A stretch of DNA of 37,301 nucleotides from Beroe ovata (lineage: Eukaryota; Ctenophora; Nuda; Beroida; Beroidae). Below are positions 12,061 to 21,896 of the stretch, piece after piece (positions within the stretch are counted from its first letter, which is position 1; each line of letters opens with the position of its first letter). The notes below the pieces were generated by a model. The model was not told the origin of the DNA, made no database searches, and was given only the letters and a program-made list of their open reading frames with translations. A program made the position numbers and the translations under genes. Location: positions 321,879 through 359,179 of the forward strand of contig CAMPET010000014.1 of the NCBI GenBank assembly GCA_946803715.1, written 5' to 3'.

Positions 12061-13106
12061 TGATATATTGGGTAACGTGTGTCATCATTGTGCTGAGATA
12101 CCCTTAGCACCATGCTACACGTTAACCATTGTCAACTAACCAAGATATCATGACAGAAGAGTTTCTCAGACACATTTGGCCCCTGATAATGTCAAGTTTG
12201 ATACAATTGTCAAAACAGTTCTTTGTTTTCTCTAACTAACAGAAGCAACGGTATCGATTGCAATAACGCGACTCCTATCCGATCAACTGATCATTTATCA
12301 ACCATTTTTTATAGTCAGTTGAATTGAAGAGTGACAAGGAGAACTTAGTCTATGGCCGGCAGGGAAAATACCTGGATACGTGGTCTATTGAACTTGAGGT
12401 GAACTTCACAAAGACGCCAAGTTACTGAACTCAGACAATTGTAGCCGTGATCTCATTCGAAGATGAAATCTCCAGTTAGATGCAGTATTGGACTTGACAA
12501 TCTAAAATTAGACTCAAAATTCTATATTCTTTGCTGACATTTACAACGAGCTATTTACTTGATAAACAAACGCATCAAAAATTTTTATTCAACGACAGTA
12601 ATAGTTTTATAGTACATAGGTGACAGGGGTATATAGGGAAATGCAATGCTGTAAAAATAGATTTGAAAAATAAAAATACTTACTTTCTGCTAGACTTTCT
12701 TGACTCTTGAGTTTTCCTTTACATCCTAGATCAGAGGATATATTAGGTTGAAAAGGTACAGTTTTTTAAGGAATTCATCTGAAATATCATCTGAAATATA
12801 AATCATCATTCATCATCTGAAGAATCAATGCATTCTAGAATCCATAAAATCTAGATATGAATTTGAAGTGTTTTTCATCTGATTTTTGTCAAAAAAGTAC
12901 TATAATTCATAATCAATTTCACCATATCAATATTATTTGAAACACCGACGTGTTCCTTGACACTTATTTTGATACTAATTAATTCATGATCATTTTCCTA
13001 TCACATTATGATCTTATGCTTAGTATCACAATACTAGAATTGGTCAATCATAAATAAGCCAAATACTAATTATTCGATCGCAAAAGGCGAACACACAGAC
13101 GCAAGA

Positions 13107-13137
13107 ACACACACACAGTACACACACACACACATAC

Positions 13138-13169
<32 letters not shown>

Positions 13170-13265
13170 GCACACACGCACACACACACACACACACAAA
13201 AACACACACACACAAAATAAAAAACACAAAAAAACACAAACNACACACACACACGCACACATACA
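13107..13265. repeat. AC/GT microsatellite with assembly gap
   Basis: Long AC-rich run with TACACA and AAAACACA interruptions. An undetermined base at 13242 falls inside it, so the true length is uncertain. Confidence 0.9.
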
Positions 13266-13607
13266 CATTGAAACTATTCCCACGAGTAAACATCATCAAA
13301 ATGGAGGGCGAAGTTTAAATAAATGGGGGGTGTCAGAAAAGTATCATTTGCACTTATGACAGCGATGACATGCGTTGTCACATTACCACTTGAGGCGCCC
13401 TCTATGAAAAAGGACTTCTCGATAGTTCTTGGGAGTTTTTAAAGCAATAGTTTTACAGCTGTCGCAACATACCCATATTATGCTTTCATCATAGCAGTTT
13501 ACCACAACTTATACTGAGGCATCGCCTGAAAACTTAACGCCCATGACGGTTAAAGAAGGTACGAGATCAAGCATTTATTCGTATGTTTTATATGTGATTG
13601 AGTTTGT

Positions 13608-13692
13608 GTGTGTACTGTGTACTGTGTGTGTATGTGTACTGTGTGTGTGTACTGTGTACTGTGTACTGTGTGTGTACTGTGTGTGTACTGTG
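13608..13692. repeat. GTGTACTGTGT microsatellite
   Basis: Tandem GTGTACTGTGT and GTGTGTACT units over about 85 bp. Confidence 0.85.
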
Positions 13693-14012
13693 TTAGCAAA
13701 CGGAAACGGTAATGAGGATCACAGTTCAAACTGAACATCTCACATATCATTTTCAATATGCAATATTGTTATAAAACACGTACGAATCAACTGGGTTGAT
13801 GCACATCTAGAATCTGTTCATTTTGACTGATGGGACTTCTAAATCAATGAGAAATTAGAATTAGCTCAAGGCAAAACCTCGCAGTACGGACCTAAATTCA
13901 AGTATAAACAGTTTAAGATTGTTTCTGTAAGTTCCTAAGGCATTTACCAGCAATGCCATTTCCCTACAACTATTTCAAATGGGGGAACCGTTACAAAGTT
14001 AAACAGTTTCGA

Positions 14013-16388
14013 TCACATGGTCGAACAGTTAGGCTTGCTTTCGTCACTTGAGATGCCAAGATATGCATCGATCTTCTTGATTACCATTTCGAACAGTTCC
14101 CTTATATTTTCATTGTTCTTGGCGGATGACTCGATAAAGCCACAGTTCCATTCTTGTGCTTGCCGCTGTCCCTGGAAGTATTCTACAAGTTAGGGAATTG
14201 GTGGTGACGCTATCGGCATTTCTTATACAATGTACATGGATTTTAGATTACATATTAGTTATTACATACACATACATACATACGTCATATATGCATAGTG
14301 CATACATCGGTACAAACATCACGCTACCTGTTTCCGTTTACTATAATACCTATGTACCGTAGTAAACATATTATTAATATGCACTATTATGATTCCGTGA
14401 ATTATAGAAGGCGCTATGTGACTGCCAGTGAATTCTTGGTAATTATGTCGTGGCGGTTTAAAGATACTCTGTTTCCAGGAATCGAGTTACATGATCTCAC
14501 TACACATCCACGTCACACACACATTTTACCTGCGTTCGAGATAAACTCTTACACTTCATAGCACCTATCAGGAGATAAAATCATAGGAATTACTACATAG
14601 GTATATTCATTATGAAGTTACAAAATGAAGCTCGTACATGAAGCACATATATGAGGAACTTACATGAAGTGGCACATTAGATGACCACTGACTTTCATTC
14701 TCTCAACTCACAAAATCTACTTACCCTGTTAACTTGATTTAGTAAAATCCGAGGTTATGTTATTGCTATCTGGGCAATATAGACCCTTCTCTTGACCCCC
14801 ATTTCATCTCATGATCTAACTTTTTATAGAATTGATATACCAATCCGTGGTTTTACTACGCTATAATAACGTGCTGCTTGCTGCATGTCATACACATACT
14901 AAATACTTGTGTAGTTGGTATCATATTCACCGAATGCGGGTCATGACTCATGATACATATCCACGTCCCACATGTCTATACTCATAAACTGCTTTTGAAA
15001 TTGCCAAGTTCACTATGTGAAAGGCGTCGTGAAGCAAAGTACCAGATCCTGTGCAACCTCTCATAATATTCTCTAAAAGGGAATGGCTTCATTTTGACCA
15101 AAATGAGGTTCGGAACCGATCCGGAGATTGCAACATCTTCGAAAGCTCCTGACTTAATGTTAATTGTACCACTTAACATTTCAAACTTGCTCTCTAAGTT
15201 ACAACATCTTTATTTGCAAATAACATTCAAATTTCTTCAGCAGTGTAGCGGTACCTCTCTGTCTAGTTAAACAAGACTGTGCATTCAACAAAATGGTTTA
15301 CATGACAGAACATGTTCTCAGAAAATGAGACTCCAAATGGTTTAAGTAGCTGCAAGCGTACGAGGTTAACCTTTAAATCCTAAGTGATATATAATATATA
15401 TATTACATAAGTAGGTATAAAGAGACTGGTTATGATATTCTTGATTTAGCACAACACAATAACAGATACAACACGAGACCGGAAAGAATACATTTCACTT
15501 TCAACTGGGTTCGAATGAATCAAGTTGCTCATAAAGAATACCTCTTCCGTAGGGATTACTCTTCTTGTGTGCAGATCTTTCATGTTTCCAACCAGGACAA
15601 TGGGGACATGGTTAACAGAACTTTCCCCTTTCATCTCGAGTAACTTGTCAAAAATATAATGGCACACCTGTCATGGCAACAATTGCTTGATCAAGAGCAA
15701 AAATTCTGATAAAGAAAGGAATCAGTGAAACCTTACAAAATGATTTTTTCTATGTGCGTTGCCTTTTTTAAGTTTAAGGATGAGATAAAGTAGATTAACT
15801 TGATGTATAAAACTTAATTCTTATTCTTTTGTTGTCTTGAAAATATCAAATTTGATAGTAGAATGTATTTTTGTAACAATTTCTATTAATCTGCCTATGC
15901 TATGAAATATGTATGGCCTTCCTATGGCCCGTAATTAGTTGCAGAATGCTCATGTCATATTCAATCAATTGAGTCTATCGTTTAAAGCATGGTCTTCATA
16001 CCTCAAAGCTTTTCCTATTTGTTATGTCATAAACGAGAATATATCCATCCATGCCATCATACCCAGATGACATGATACTGTATTCATCCTGTCCTGCAGT
16101 GTCCTTTACCTGAAAAGGTCCAATGAAGACTCCCTTGTACTTGTATCCACAAAAAGTACTGCCAATCAAGATATATTTCACCTATTGTTAGTGATGGCAT
16201 ACCTCTAATGAATAGTGTACATTGTTGATTTGAAAACGCTTTGTAAATGTGCTTGCAATTGTTGGCTCATAGGAATCAGGGAAGTTGTTGTTGACAAACT
16301 GGATGGTCAAGGATGACTTCCCAACTCTACTGTAGCCCATCACACAAATCTTTCTCCTCTTCAACTGGGATGCACCATGATTTGACAT
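14013..16388 (-). CDS. RHEB: Rheb family small GTPase (four coding exons)
   Basis: Ras-like GTPase that activates TORC1 on lysosomal and Golgi membranes in its GTP form. Coding exons on the minus strand are 16388-16203, 16109-16002, 15667-15542 and 14171-14013, all with GT/AG borders and matching phases. The product has 192 residues (human 184). Seen: P-loop GYSRVGKSSL (18-27), effector region DSYEPTIASTFTK, DTAGQDEY (65-72), G4 motif as NMKD (126-129), ESSAK (154-158) and terminal CSTM, a farnesylation CAAX box. Two oddities: the usual Rheb Arg-Ser pair of the P-loop is reversed to Ser-Arg, and the normally invariant Lys of NKxD is Met127. The last intron is about 1.37 kb, far longer than the others. 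A TATACAG 20 nt upstream of the ATG is a candidate 3' splice site. Confidence 0.9.
14172..15541 (-). other. Long last intron of the Rheb gene
   Basis: About 1.37 kb between coding exons 3 and 4. It contains AT-rich sequence and a short CATACATA run near 14268-14284. An open frame at 15179-14982 on the minus strand shows no Rheb homology and is not needed for a continuous protein. No other feature recognised. Confidence 0.6.
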
Positions 16389-16688
16389 GATACAATCCTG
16401 AACACTTACTGTATAATAAAATGTTTAACAAGGTAATATAAGTTGTGGATGCTGTGAAAGGAATAACCCTAATATAAGTGAATGCATACTTCATCAAAAG
16501 ATTTATTTCAAAAAAAAGATTCTTTCAAGACATCAATCAGTAAGTAAGCGAAAGAATTGAAGTAGAAGCTCCTAACCTATTGTGAAACAAACAGGACATT
16601 GAAAACAAGTAATTTACCACAATATGCTCAACATATTGTAGGGGTTTCCCTACGTTAGTGCCATGCAATCGAGATTCCATCCAGGATG

Positions 16689-16906
16689 AAATCCCGCCAG
16701 CAAGGGTAGGGATTAATCCTACAAATCAACATCAAACAGTAAATTAGTTTTCCAATGATGCCATGATTAGTATGTACTGGGAAATGAAACTCAATATGTA
16801 TGACATATAAATATATTATCTCAGTGTGGCAATGGCTTATATATATGGCAAGTAGGCATCACTTAGTGGTTTGTCAAATTACTCCCTACCTTGCTGGCGG
16901 GATTTT
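16689..16906. repeat. Short inverted-repeat element (MITE-like)
   Basis: AAATCCCGCCAGCAAGGGTA at 16689 reads back as the reverse complement TCCCTACCTTGCTGGCGGGA at 16883, with only one base missing over about 24 bp and weaker similarity beyond. The span is about 218 bp with an AT-rich middle. The structure fits a foldback or miniature inverted-repeat element, but I found no clear target-site duplication or second copy. Confidence 0.5.
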
Positions 16907-17277
16907 ACGGGGTAGAATGCCTGATGTGCGGGATTTTATTCAATGGCAATTGATTCCGAAAAAATATACAATTTATGATGATCCTGAATAAGTTTGCGCC
17001 ACACACGCGAAACAAAAGTCTCTTCATGACATGTGCGTGGCCTATAAAGGCTATTCAGCATTCATCGAAAAAGCAAATAGCTTGTCGATCTATGATATAA
17101 AATAAATAAATAAAAGGATAATGGTATTTAACCATCTCAATTCCATAAAACACTGCACTGAAAAGGAACATTCACAGCCATTTGAAAAAACACCACATTT
17201 AAACTCAGCTGTGTCCAATAAATCCAAAAAAGAACAATCACAGTCATAAACGTAAACCTTGTCTAGTATAGAATTTC

Positions 17278-17590
17278 TGTGCACACGTTGCGCGCCTCTT
17301 ATTTACTCAATGATCAGAAAAGTCGTAAAAACCTTCCGGATGTTATTTGTCCACTGCACTAGTGTTTCTTGCGCGCGCAAGAAACAGTAGACAGATAACA
17401 TCCGGCGCGGCGCGAATGCCGAATAAAAACCACGGCGACGCACGCGTACAGCGCGCGTGTTCCCGCGCTGCGTGACCCAAATACTCCGCGCGCGCTGCGC
17501 GTCTCCGTGGTCCTTTCTACGACTTTTCAGTTCACTGAATAGAATAGGGGCGCGCAACGTGTGCACAAGCGCGCGCGGATTATTTGAATT
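17278..17590. repeat. CpG-rich palindromic element, copy 1
   Basis: Left arm 17278-17333 (CTGTGCACACGTTGCGCGCC ... AGTCGTAAAAACC) is the imperfect reverse complement of 17509-17568. The pairing continues inward, with CCACGGCGACGC near 17430 matching GCGTCTCCGTGG near 17500. The left half is interrupted by a separate palindrome at 17336-17405. The element is packed with CGCG runs in an otherwise AT-rich region. A related copy in opposite orientation lies at 24291-24600. It sits in the Rheb-elongin B intergenic region. No transposase is encoded, so it is either non-autonomous or not a transposon. Confidence 0.7.
17336..17405. repeat. 70-bp nested palindrome inside the CpG-rich element
   Basis: CCGGATGTTATTTGTC at the left pairs with GACAGATAACATCCGG at the right. 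The centre, GTTTCTTGCGCGCGCAAGAAAC-like, is itself self-complementary. It interrupts the left arm of the larger inverted repeat, while the right arm lacks it, which suggests a later insertion. Confidence 0.7.
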
Positions 17591-18475
17591 TGGGTCCGCG
17601 CGCGAATTTGGGTCACGCAGCTCAGCGCGAAGACAAAAATTTCGCTTCGATTGCGCTGCGCCAGTGCGCCACATGACAGTCTAATTGACAAAATGGCAGA
17701 TATAAACATTTTCTGGCAAGCAAATGGTTGTTGGGTTTTTCCCACACGGCCATTGGCGCCGCGCCGCGCGCAATTGTATGTCCTCCATACAAATCCTTTA
17801 TCCTTATCAAATTTTTATGCGCGCAAGAGTTCCTATTTCTATTCGATTGTTTGCTTATTGTTTCTGTTTATATTAGTCATTTGTGCTAATCTTATTTTTG
17901 CATAGTTATCTTTATTTCTTGTATGTTATCTGTTTGATGTCTCTAACTCTCTAACTAGTAACTAGAATCTTTCTTTTTTGAAGTATATGTTTGATCTTGC
18001 TATGTTTATAAGCACCAAGCTGGAATCCTCTGTCCAACAAATGTACTCAACAGTATGAACTGGAGTGTATAATGAAGTGTATAATGAAACAAATGAAACA
18101 CATTCATTGCTAATACAGTCCATTTCATGAACCCCATAAACATAGAACAATCATTTGTCTACAGAAGTTTCAACATTCAAAAGAGCACTTTACTGGTTCA
18201 TAGAAATATATTCGCCATCACTTATCTTTAAATAGGAAACCTCAAAATCAAACCCTGGACTATGAACACTGAACCACAAACTCAAGACTCTAAATGTGAC
18301 TGTGCATTCCATAATCATCAGAGATCTATAAATTTTATGAAGTTGAGTGTGGCATGTTCAAATTAATTCCAATGCCATAAATTTTATTCAATATTAGCTT
18401 CAATCACTTCTATTACCTATCATTAATAATCTCATCATCTACTTAGGTTCATTGCTTCTGTTTCTGATTTTCAAA

Positions 18476-19273
18476 ATGGTGAGTTATCTTGAAAATGATT
18501 TACTCCTATATAAATCATTACTGACCCTGTCTTTTTCATGTTGTATTGTTGAAAATGGGTGATTGAATGGGGATTACTGACCCTGTCTTTTTCATGTTGT
18601 ATTGTTGAAAATGGGTGATTGAAAGGGTTCATTGTTTTAGAATTTATATGATTTGTTAATGGTGATGAATACAAGCTTATTAGTAAGATCAACCATGTAC
18701 AATTTCAGGACGTCTACATCATGATTAGACGTAAGAAGTCTACTATTCTCACTGATGCAAAAGAATCTACAACTGTCGCTGAGTTGAAGAAGATTGTTGA
18801 AGGTCTATTTCTTGACCAATTATGATTTGATGAAAATACATGATTTCACCATCTTTCTTCATGTACTTAATGTCTTACAGGCCTTCTGAATGTTGGTGTT
18901 GAAGATCAAAGACTTTTACTTGATGGCTTGATACTAGAAGATGGAAAGACACTATCTGATTCTGGAATTACTGTAAAGAATGCTCAGGCAATGAACCCCA
19001 TCCAAGTGACTCTATCTTGTAGACAGGAGTCAGGTTAGTATTCAGTAGCAATTCACTTATAAGTAATTATGCAGCATTGCAGCAAGTGACTTCAGACTTT
19101 TTATTAAAGATGGTCCAGTGGTACTTAAGTTTAATGAAGTCATCTGTTGATCTTAGTATTCCTACAAATCATGAATTACCACAGACGGAGAATTCGAAGA
19201 GGCCCAAGTGGACCCATATTCTGTTCCTCCTGAACTCCCAGAGGCTCTCAAGCAGCAAGACCCTGCCGTTTGA
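18476..19273 (+). CDS. ELOB: Elongin B, ubiquitin-like adaptor (four exons)
   Basis: Ubiquitin-like partner of elongin C. The dimer links SOCS-box, VHL or elongin A substrate receptors to cullin-2/5 ubiquitin ligases and is part of the SIII elongation factor. Coding exons: 18476-18478 (the ATG alone), 18709-18802, 18881-19033 and 19185-19273. Phases are consistent, giving 112 residues (human 118). The product opens with [20 protein letters not shown], the elongin B signature, and continues through [10 protein letters not shown], a ubiquitin-like fold to about residue 80, and a C-terminal tail with [17 protein letters not shown] matching the family. The first intron falls directly after the start codon. 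Intron 1 holds a duplicated 56-bp tract. The assignment is secure; exon 1 rests on the ATG|GTGAGT donor and frame. Confidence 0.92.
18517..18626. repeat. Two-copy 56-bp tandem repeat in elongin B intron 1
   Basis: ATTACTGACCCTGTCTTTTT opens both copies, at 18517 and 18573. The units are almost identical over their full 56 bp and differ mainly at the last bases. Intronic, with no splice site disrupted. Confidence 0.85.
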
Positions 19274-20676
19274 AGAATTGAAGGAGAACAGTGATAAAAC
19301 GTTGTCTGGTATTGCTGCTCAGGAGTAGAGTGTCATAAACCATACTGAAATTTCCTATAAATTGTATTTTTGTGGTGTTTTTGAAGATGGTTTATGAGTA
19401 GTATCTGTCATAGTAATCGCCTAGAGTGATTTTCCTTCCAATGATATGATTTTTTCATGTTACATATGCTGAGTAATCGCTAATGTTTGCTTCCATCTGT
19501 CTGATTATATCACTAGGTAGATCATACAGGGCTGTCCCCCCTGTCTGCATCTTTAGCAAGAGTTATCAATCCGACGATTGGACAACCCCTTTTTGCGACA
19601 GCCAATTATGCATTAAGTCTCCCACTATCCAAAATTTCGTGGGCGAATTTGAAAGAAGTTATTAAAAAGATACCATAATTTTGATTGAGGTTTCAATTGA
19701 TGCCTCAGGGAAGGGAAATGACAGTCCCAATCGATTCAGCGTCTAAAATGTCCTGGCATCAATACTTGCTCTTAAAACATCGGAAAAAGTCTGTGGAGAC
19801 ACTCTTGAGAAGTATTATCTAGTGCGCGACCAAACCACGAAAACAGGAGAGTCTATCAGTGCAAAGTCTATCAGGGAACAAAGTATACAAGGGAGAAGAG
19901 GTGTTAACGGACTAATTTTGACTGTAGAATACAAAGTCGAAGGATTATTCGAGCTGTAACGTCGGGATATCCGTGAAAATTGACATTGTTGCGTAGATAG
20001 CGAGCACCCTAATTTAAATATGTAGGAACGTAAATAATTTCAGGAAAGTAAATGATTTCAAGTTTTTAGATTAAATTCCTGGGCTTATTTCGACTGAGAA
20101 CAAAAATTTGGACATTGACCATCAGCTATGTCAAATAAGGCACCAGATATGGGTCTCGGGTATTTGCTAACTTGAAATATATACCTTTTCATCATCTTTA
20201 CCTGTAAATTTTTGAGCGCTGGTCTAACTTTTCGAGGCCTGGAAGCGTTTTGACCACGCTTCGGTCCGTTTTGACCAAGGGTCAGACAAGAGTCTCAGAA
20301 GTCTACTTACTGAACTGTCAACCGTTCAATATTTATCACCTTTAAACCTTATGGAATTTTATACGTAGTCTGGAGCGCTGATTCCATCTTTCGTGGTCCA
20401 ATTGATCAGTGTTATGTGACTATCGCCTATGTCATACAGAGGTATCTAAAAACATCGACAATCAGGCTACTTTAGTTGCCATAGCAACTGCCATGAGGGG
20501 TTGTTTGTCGACTCATTCTGCTTATCTATTCTATTCCTTCTCCAATGCCGTTCTGTAGAACTAAAAAGGTGATTCGGAAGGGAAAAAACATTGGACCCTT
20601 TGCCGATATCCCAAGTGCTTTCCCAGATAAATACAGCACCTACGTATACCGTAAGTGTCCTCCAATAAAAATATTG
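19274..20676. other. Intergenic region, no gene seen
   Basis: This is the 3' flank of elongin B, followed by sequence without recognisable exons on either strand. I looked for a PUB-domain exon of the downstream PNGase gene here and saw none. Confidence 0.45.
20667..20671 (-). terminator. RNA polymerase III terminator of first tRNA-Glu
   Basis: A TTTTT run on the minus strand begins about 6 nt after the 3' end of the tRNA gene, as expected for Pol III termination. Confidence 0.7.
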
Positions 20677-20748
20677 TTCCCATACCGGGAATCGAACCCG
20701 GGTCTTGTGGGTGAAAGCCACAGATGCTAGCCCCTACACCATATGGGA
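20677..20748 (-). tRNA. tRNA-Glu (UUC), copy 1
   Basis: A 72-nt cloverleaf on the minus strand. The acceptor stem pairs TCCCATA with TATGGGA plus discriminator A. The anticodon stem TGTGG/CCACA encloses loop CTTTCAC, giving anticodon UUC. The T arm contains GGTTCGATTCC, a perfect B box, and an A-box-like TGGTGTAGGGGCTA is present. There is no intron and CCA is not encoded, as usual for eukaryotic nuclear tRNA genes. The sequence is the same as in copy 2. Confidence 0.95.
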
Positions 20749-20767
20749 GACGTGACATTGTAGATTG

Positions 20768-21067
20768 GTTGTGTATATCAACTCTTAGATTTGACAAGAT
20801 ACTTCTTGCCACTTCATGATAATTCAAGTGACATTTCCCAGTTAGCATGACACAAAAAGAATAGCTACGTCATGGGGCAGATGCGAAAGTGCTGAAAAAT
20901 TATAATCGGTGAGTTCAATGTTATCGGAAAATTTCTTACTTTGACTAAGATCTCCCAAGCTGGATTTTTAGCTTTGATAACATTTTCGGGACAGTTACAC
21001 AATTGATAACATTTTTCAATTTATTGACTGGTGGAAAGTGGCAATGCTCAATACCAATAGTGATGAA
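20768..21067. repeat. ~290-bp direct repeat, copy A (ends at an N)
   Basis: From GTTGTGTATAT to CAATACCAATAGTGATGAA this segment matches 21141-21429 with roughly 10 percent differences and a few small indels. Its right end coincides with an undetermined base at 21068. It could be a real duplication next to the tRNA gene or two haplotypes placed side by side. Confidence 0.8.
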
Positions 21068-21140
21068 NATACGGCCCGCCGTTACATGTTGCCGTACCTC
21101 AAATTTGATTGTAATAAGTAGTGTTGATAAGTTGATAAGG

Positions 21141-21429
21141 TTGTGTATATGATCTCTTAGATTTGGCATGATACTTCTTGCCACTTCATGATTATTCAAG
21201 TGATATTTCCCAGTTAGCATGACGCAAAAAGGATAGCTACGTCATGGAACAGATGCGAAAGTGCTGAGAAATTATAATCGGTGAGTTAAATGTTATCGGA
21301 AAATTCCTCACTTTGACTAAGCTGGATTTTTAGCTTTGATAACATTTTCGGGGCAGTTACACAGTTGATAACATTTTTCAATTTATTGACTCATGGAAAG
21401 TGGCAATGCTCAATACCAATAGTGATGAA
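21141..21429. repeat. ~290-bp direct repeat, copy B
   Basis: Second copy of the segment at 20768-21067. It lacks a short AGATCTCCC piece present in copy A, and differs by scattered substitutions. No coding content. Confidence 0.8.
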
Positions 21430-21440
21430 CGGCGAACTCA

Positions 21441-21469
21441 ACTGTCACACTGTGACACTGTGTGACAGT
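21441..21469. repeat. Perfect 9-bp-arm hairpin
   Basis: ACTGTCACA (21441-21449) and TGTGACAGT (21461-21469) are exact reverse complements around an 11-nt loop that itself contains CTGTGACAC. Function unknown. Confidence 0.6.
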
Positions 21470-21730
21470 GGCAAAAAAGTTTATGTTCTATGGACTTTTT
21501 GTAAGGCGCTGAAGGTATTTTGCTATCATAGATGCGCGTAACGACACTCTGAAACGCGCGCGTGATTCGTTATAGAACTTTGTAACGAGGCGTTGTCATA
21601 GTTGACTGCTGACTTTTCACAACATGTCCATACTTCATAGTTTTTATTCGTGGTTGAATAGTCAATAAATGTGATACTGAAGGGAAATTTCGATTTAGAA
21701 TATGCGTTTGAATTAAACACAAAAGTAGTG

Positions 21731-21802
21731 TTCCCATACCGGGAATCGAACCCGGGTCTTGTGGGTGAAAGCCACAGATGCTAGCCCCTACACCATATGG
21801 GA
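21731..21802 (-). tRNA. tRNA-Glu (UUC), copy 2
   Basis: Same 72-nt sequence as copy 1, with the same cloverleaf, UUC anticodon and B box. A TTTT on the minus strand at 21724-21721 can terminate Pol III. It lies about 95 nt upstream of, and antisense to, the first recognised ATG of the PNGase gene, so the two promoters are very close. Flanking sequence differs from copy 1 within a few bases of the gene. Confidence 0.95.
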
Positions 21803-21896
21803 GACATCTCCCAAGGGACTGGTGGTTCACTAAACGCGTAGATATCAACCTAATCTTGACGTTAATTTCAGTTATTGTATCACCATTACTGATTAC

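Larger units (their letters stand above)
7185..14012. other. Long gene-poor region (about 6.8 kb)
   Basis: I find no exon with family resemblance on either strand. Contents are low-complexity: TC run 7619-7637, a CAGTGTATA-rich stretch 7850-7900, a TAGCTAATAATG array at 9403-9472, a GC-alternating patch near 11071-11090, a 19-bp minisatellite at 11968-12060, an AC microsatellite with an N at 13107-13265 and a GTGTACT array at 13608-13692. The promoter of the RING-CH gene lies at the left end and the Rheb 3' flank at the right. Short, poorly conserved genes or ncRNAs could be missed. Confidence 0.5.
16409..18475. other. Divergent intergenic region, Rheb to elongin B
   Basis: About 2.1 kb between two divergently transcribed genes, so it should hold both promoters. 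Contents: the MITE-like inverted repeat (16689-16906), the CpG-rich palindromic element (17278-17590), a further CG-rich tail to about 17770, and AT-rich sequence. No coding exon recognised. Confidence 0.5.

Noticed and set aside
13044-13299. Open frames rich in Cys and Val across the AC/GT repeat
   Set aside because: They are translations of a microsatellite and include an N; no coding evidence.
14982-15179. Minus-strand open frame as a possible Rheb exon
   Set aside because: It shows no Rheb similarity. The exon at 14171-14013 supplies the ESSAK motif and CAAX box with exact phase and length.
19077-19328. 83-codon frame over the end of elongin B
   Set aside because: It is in the wrong frame over exon 4. 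The spliced frame gives the conserved elongin B C-terminus and stops at 19273.
20467-20848. Minus-strand open frames reading through the tRNA-Glu genes
   Set aside because: They exist only because the tRNA sequence lacks stops; the cloverleaf explains the conservation.
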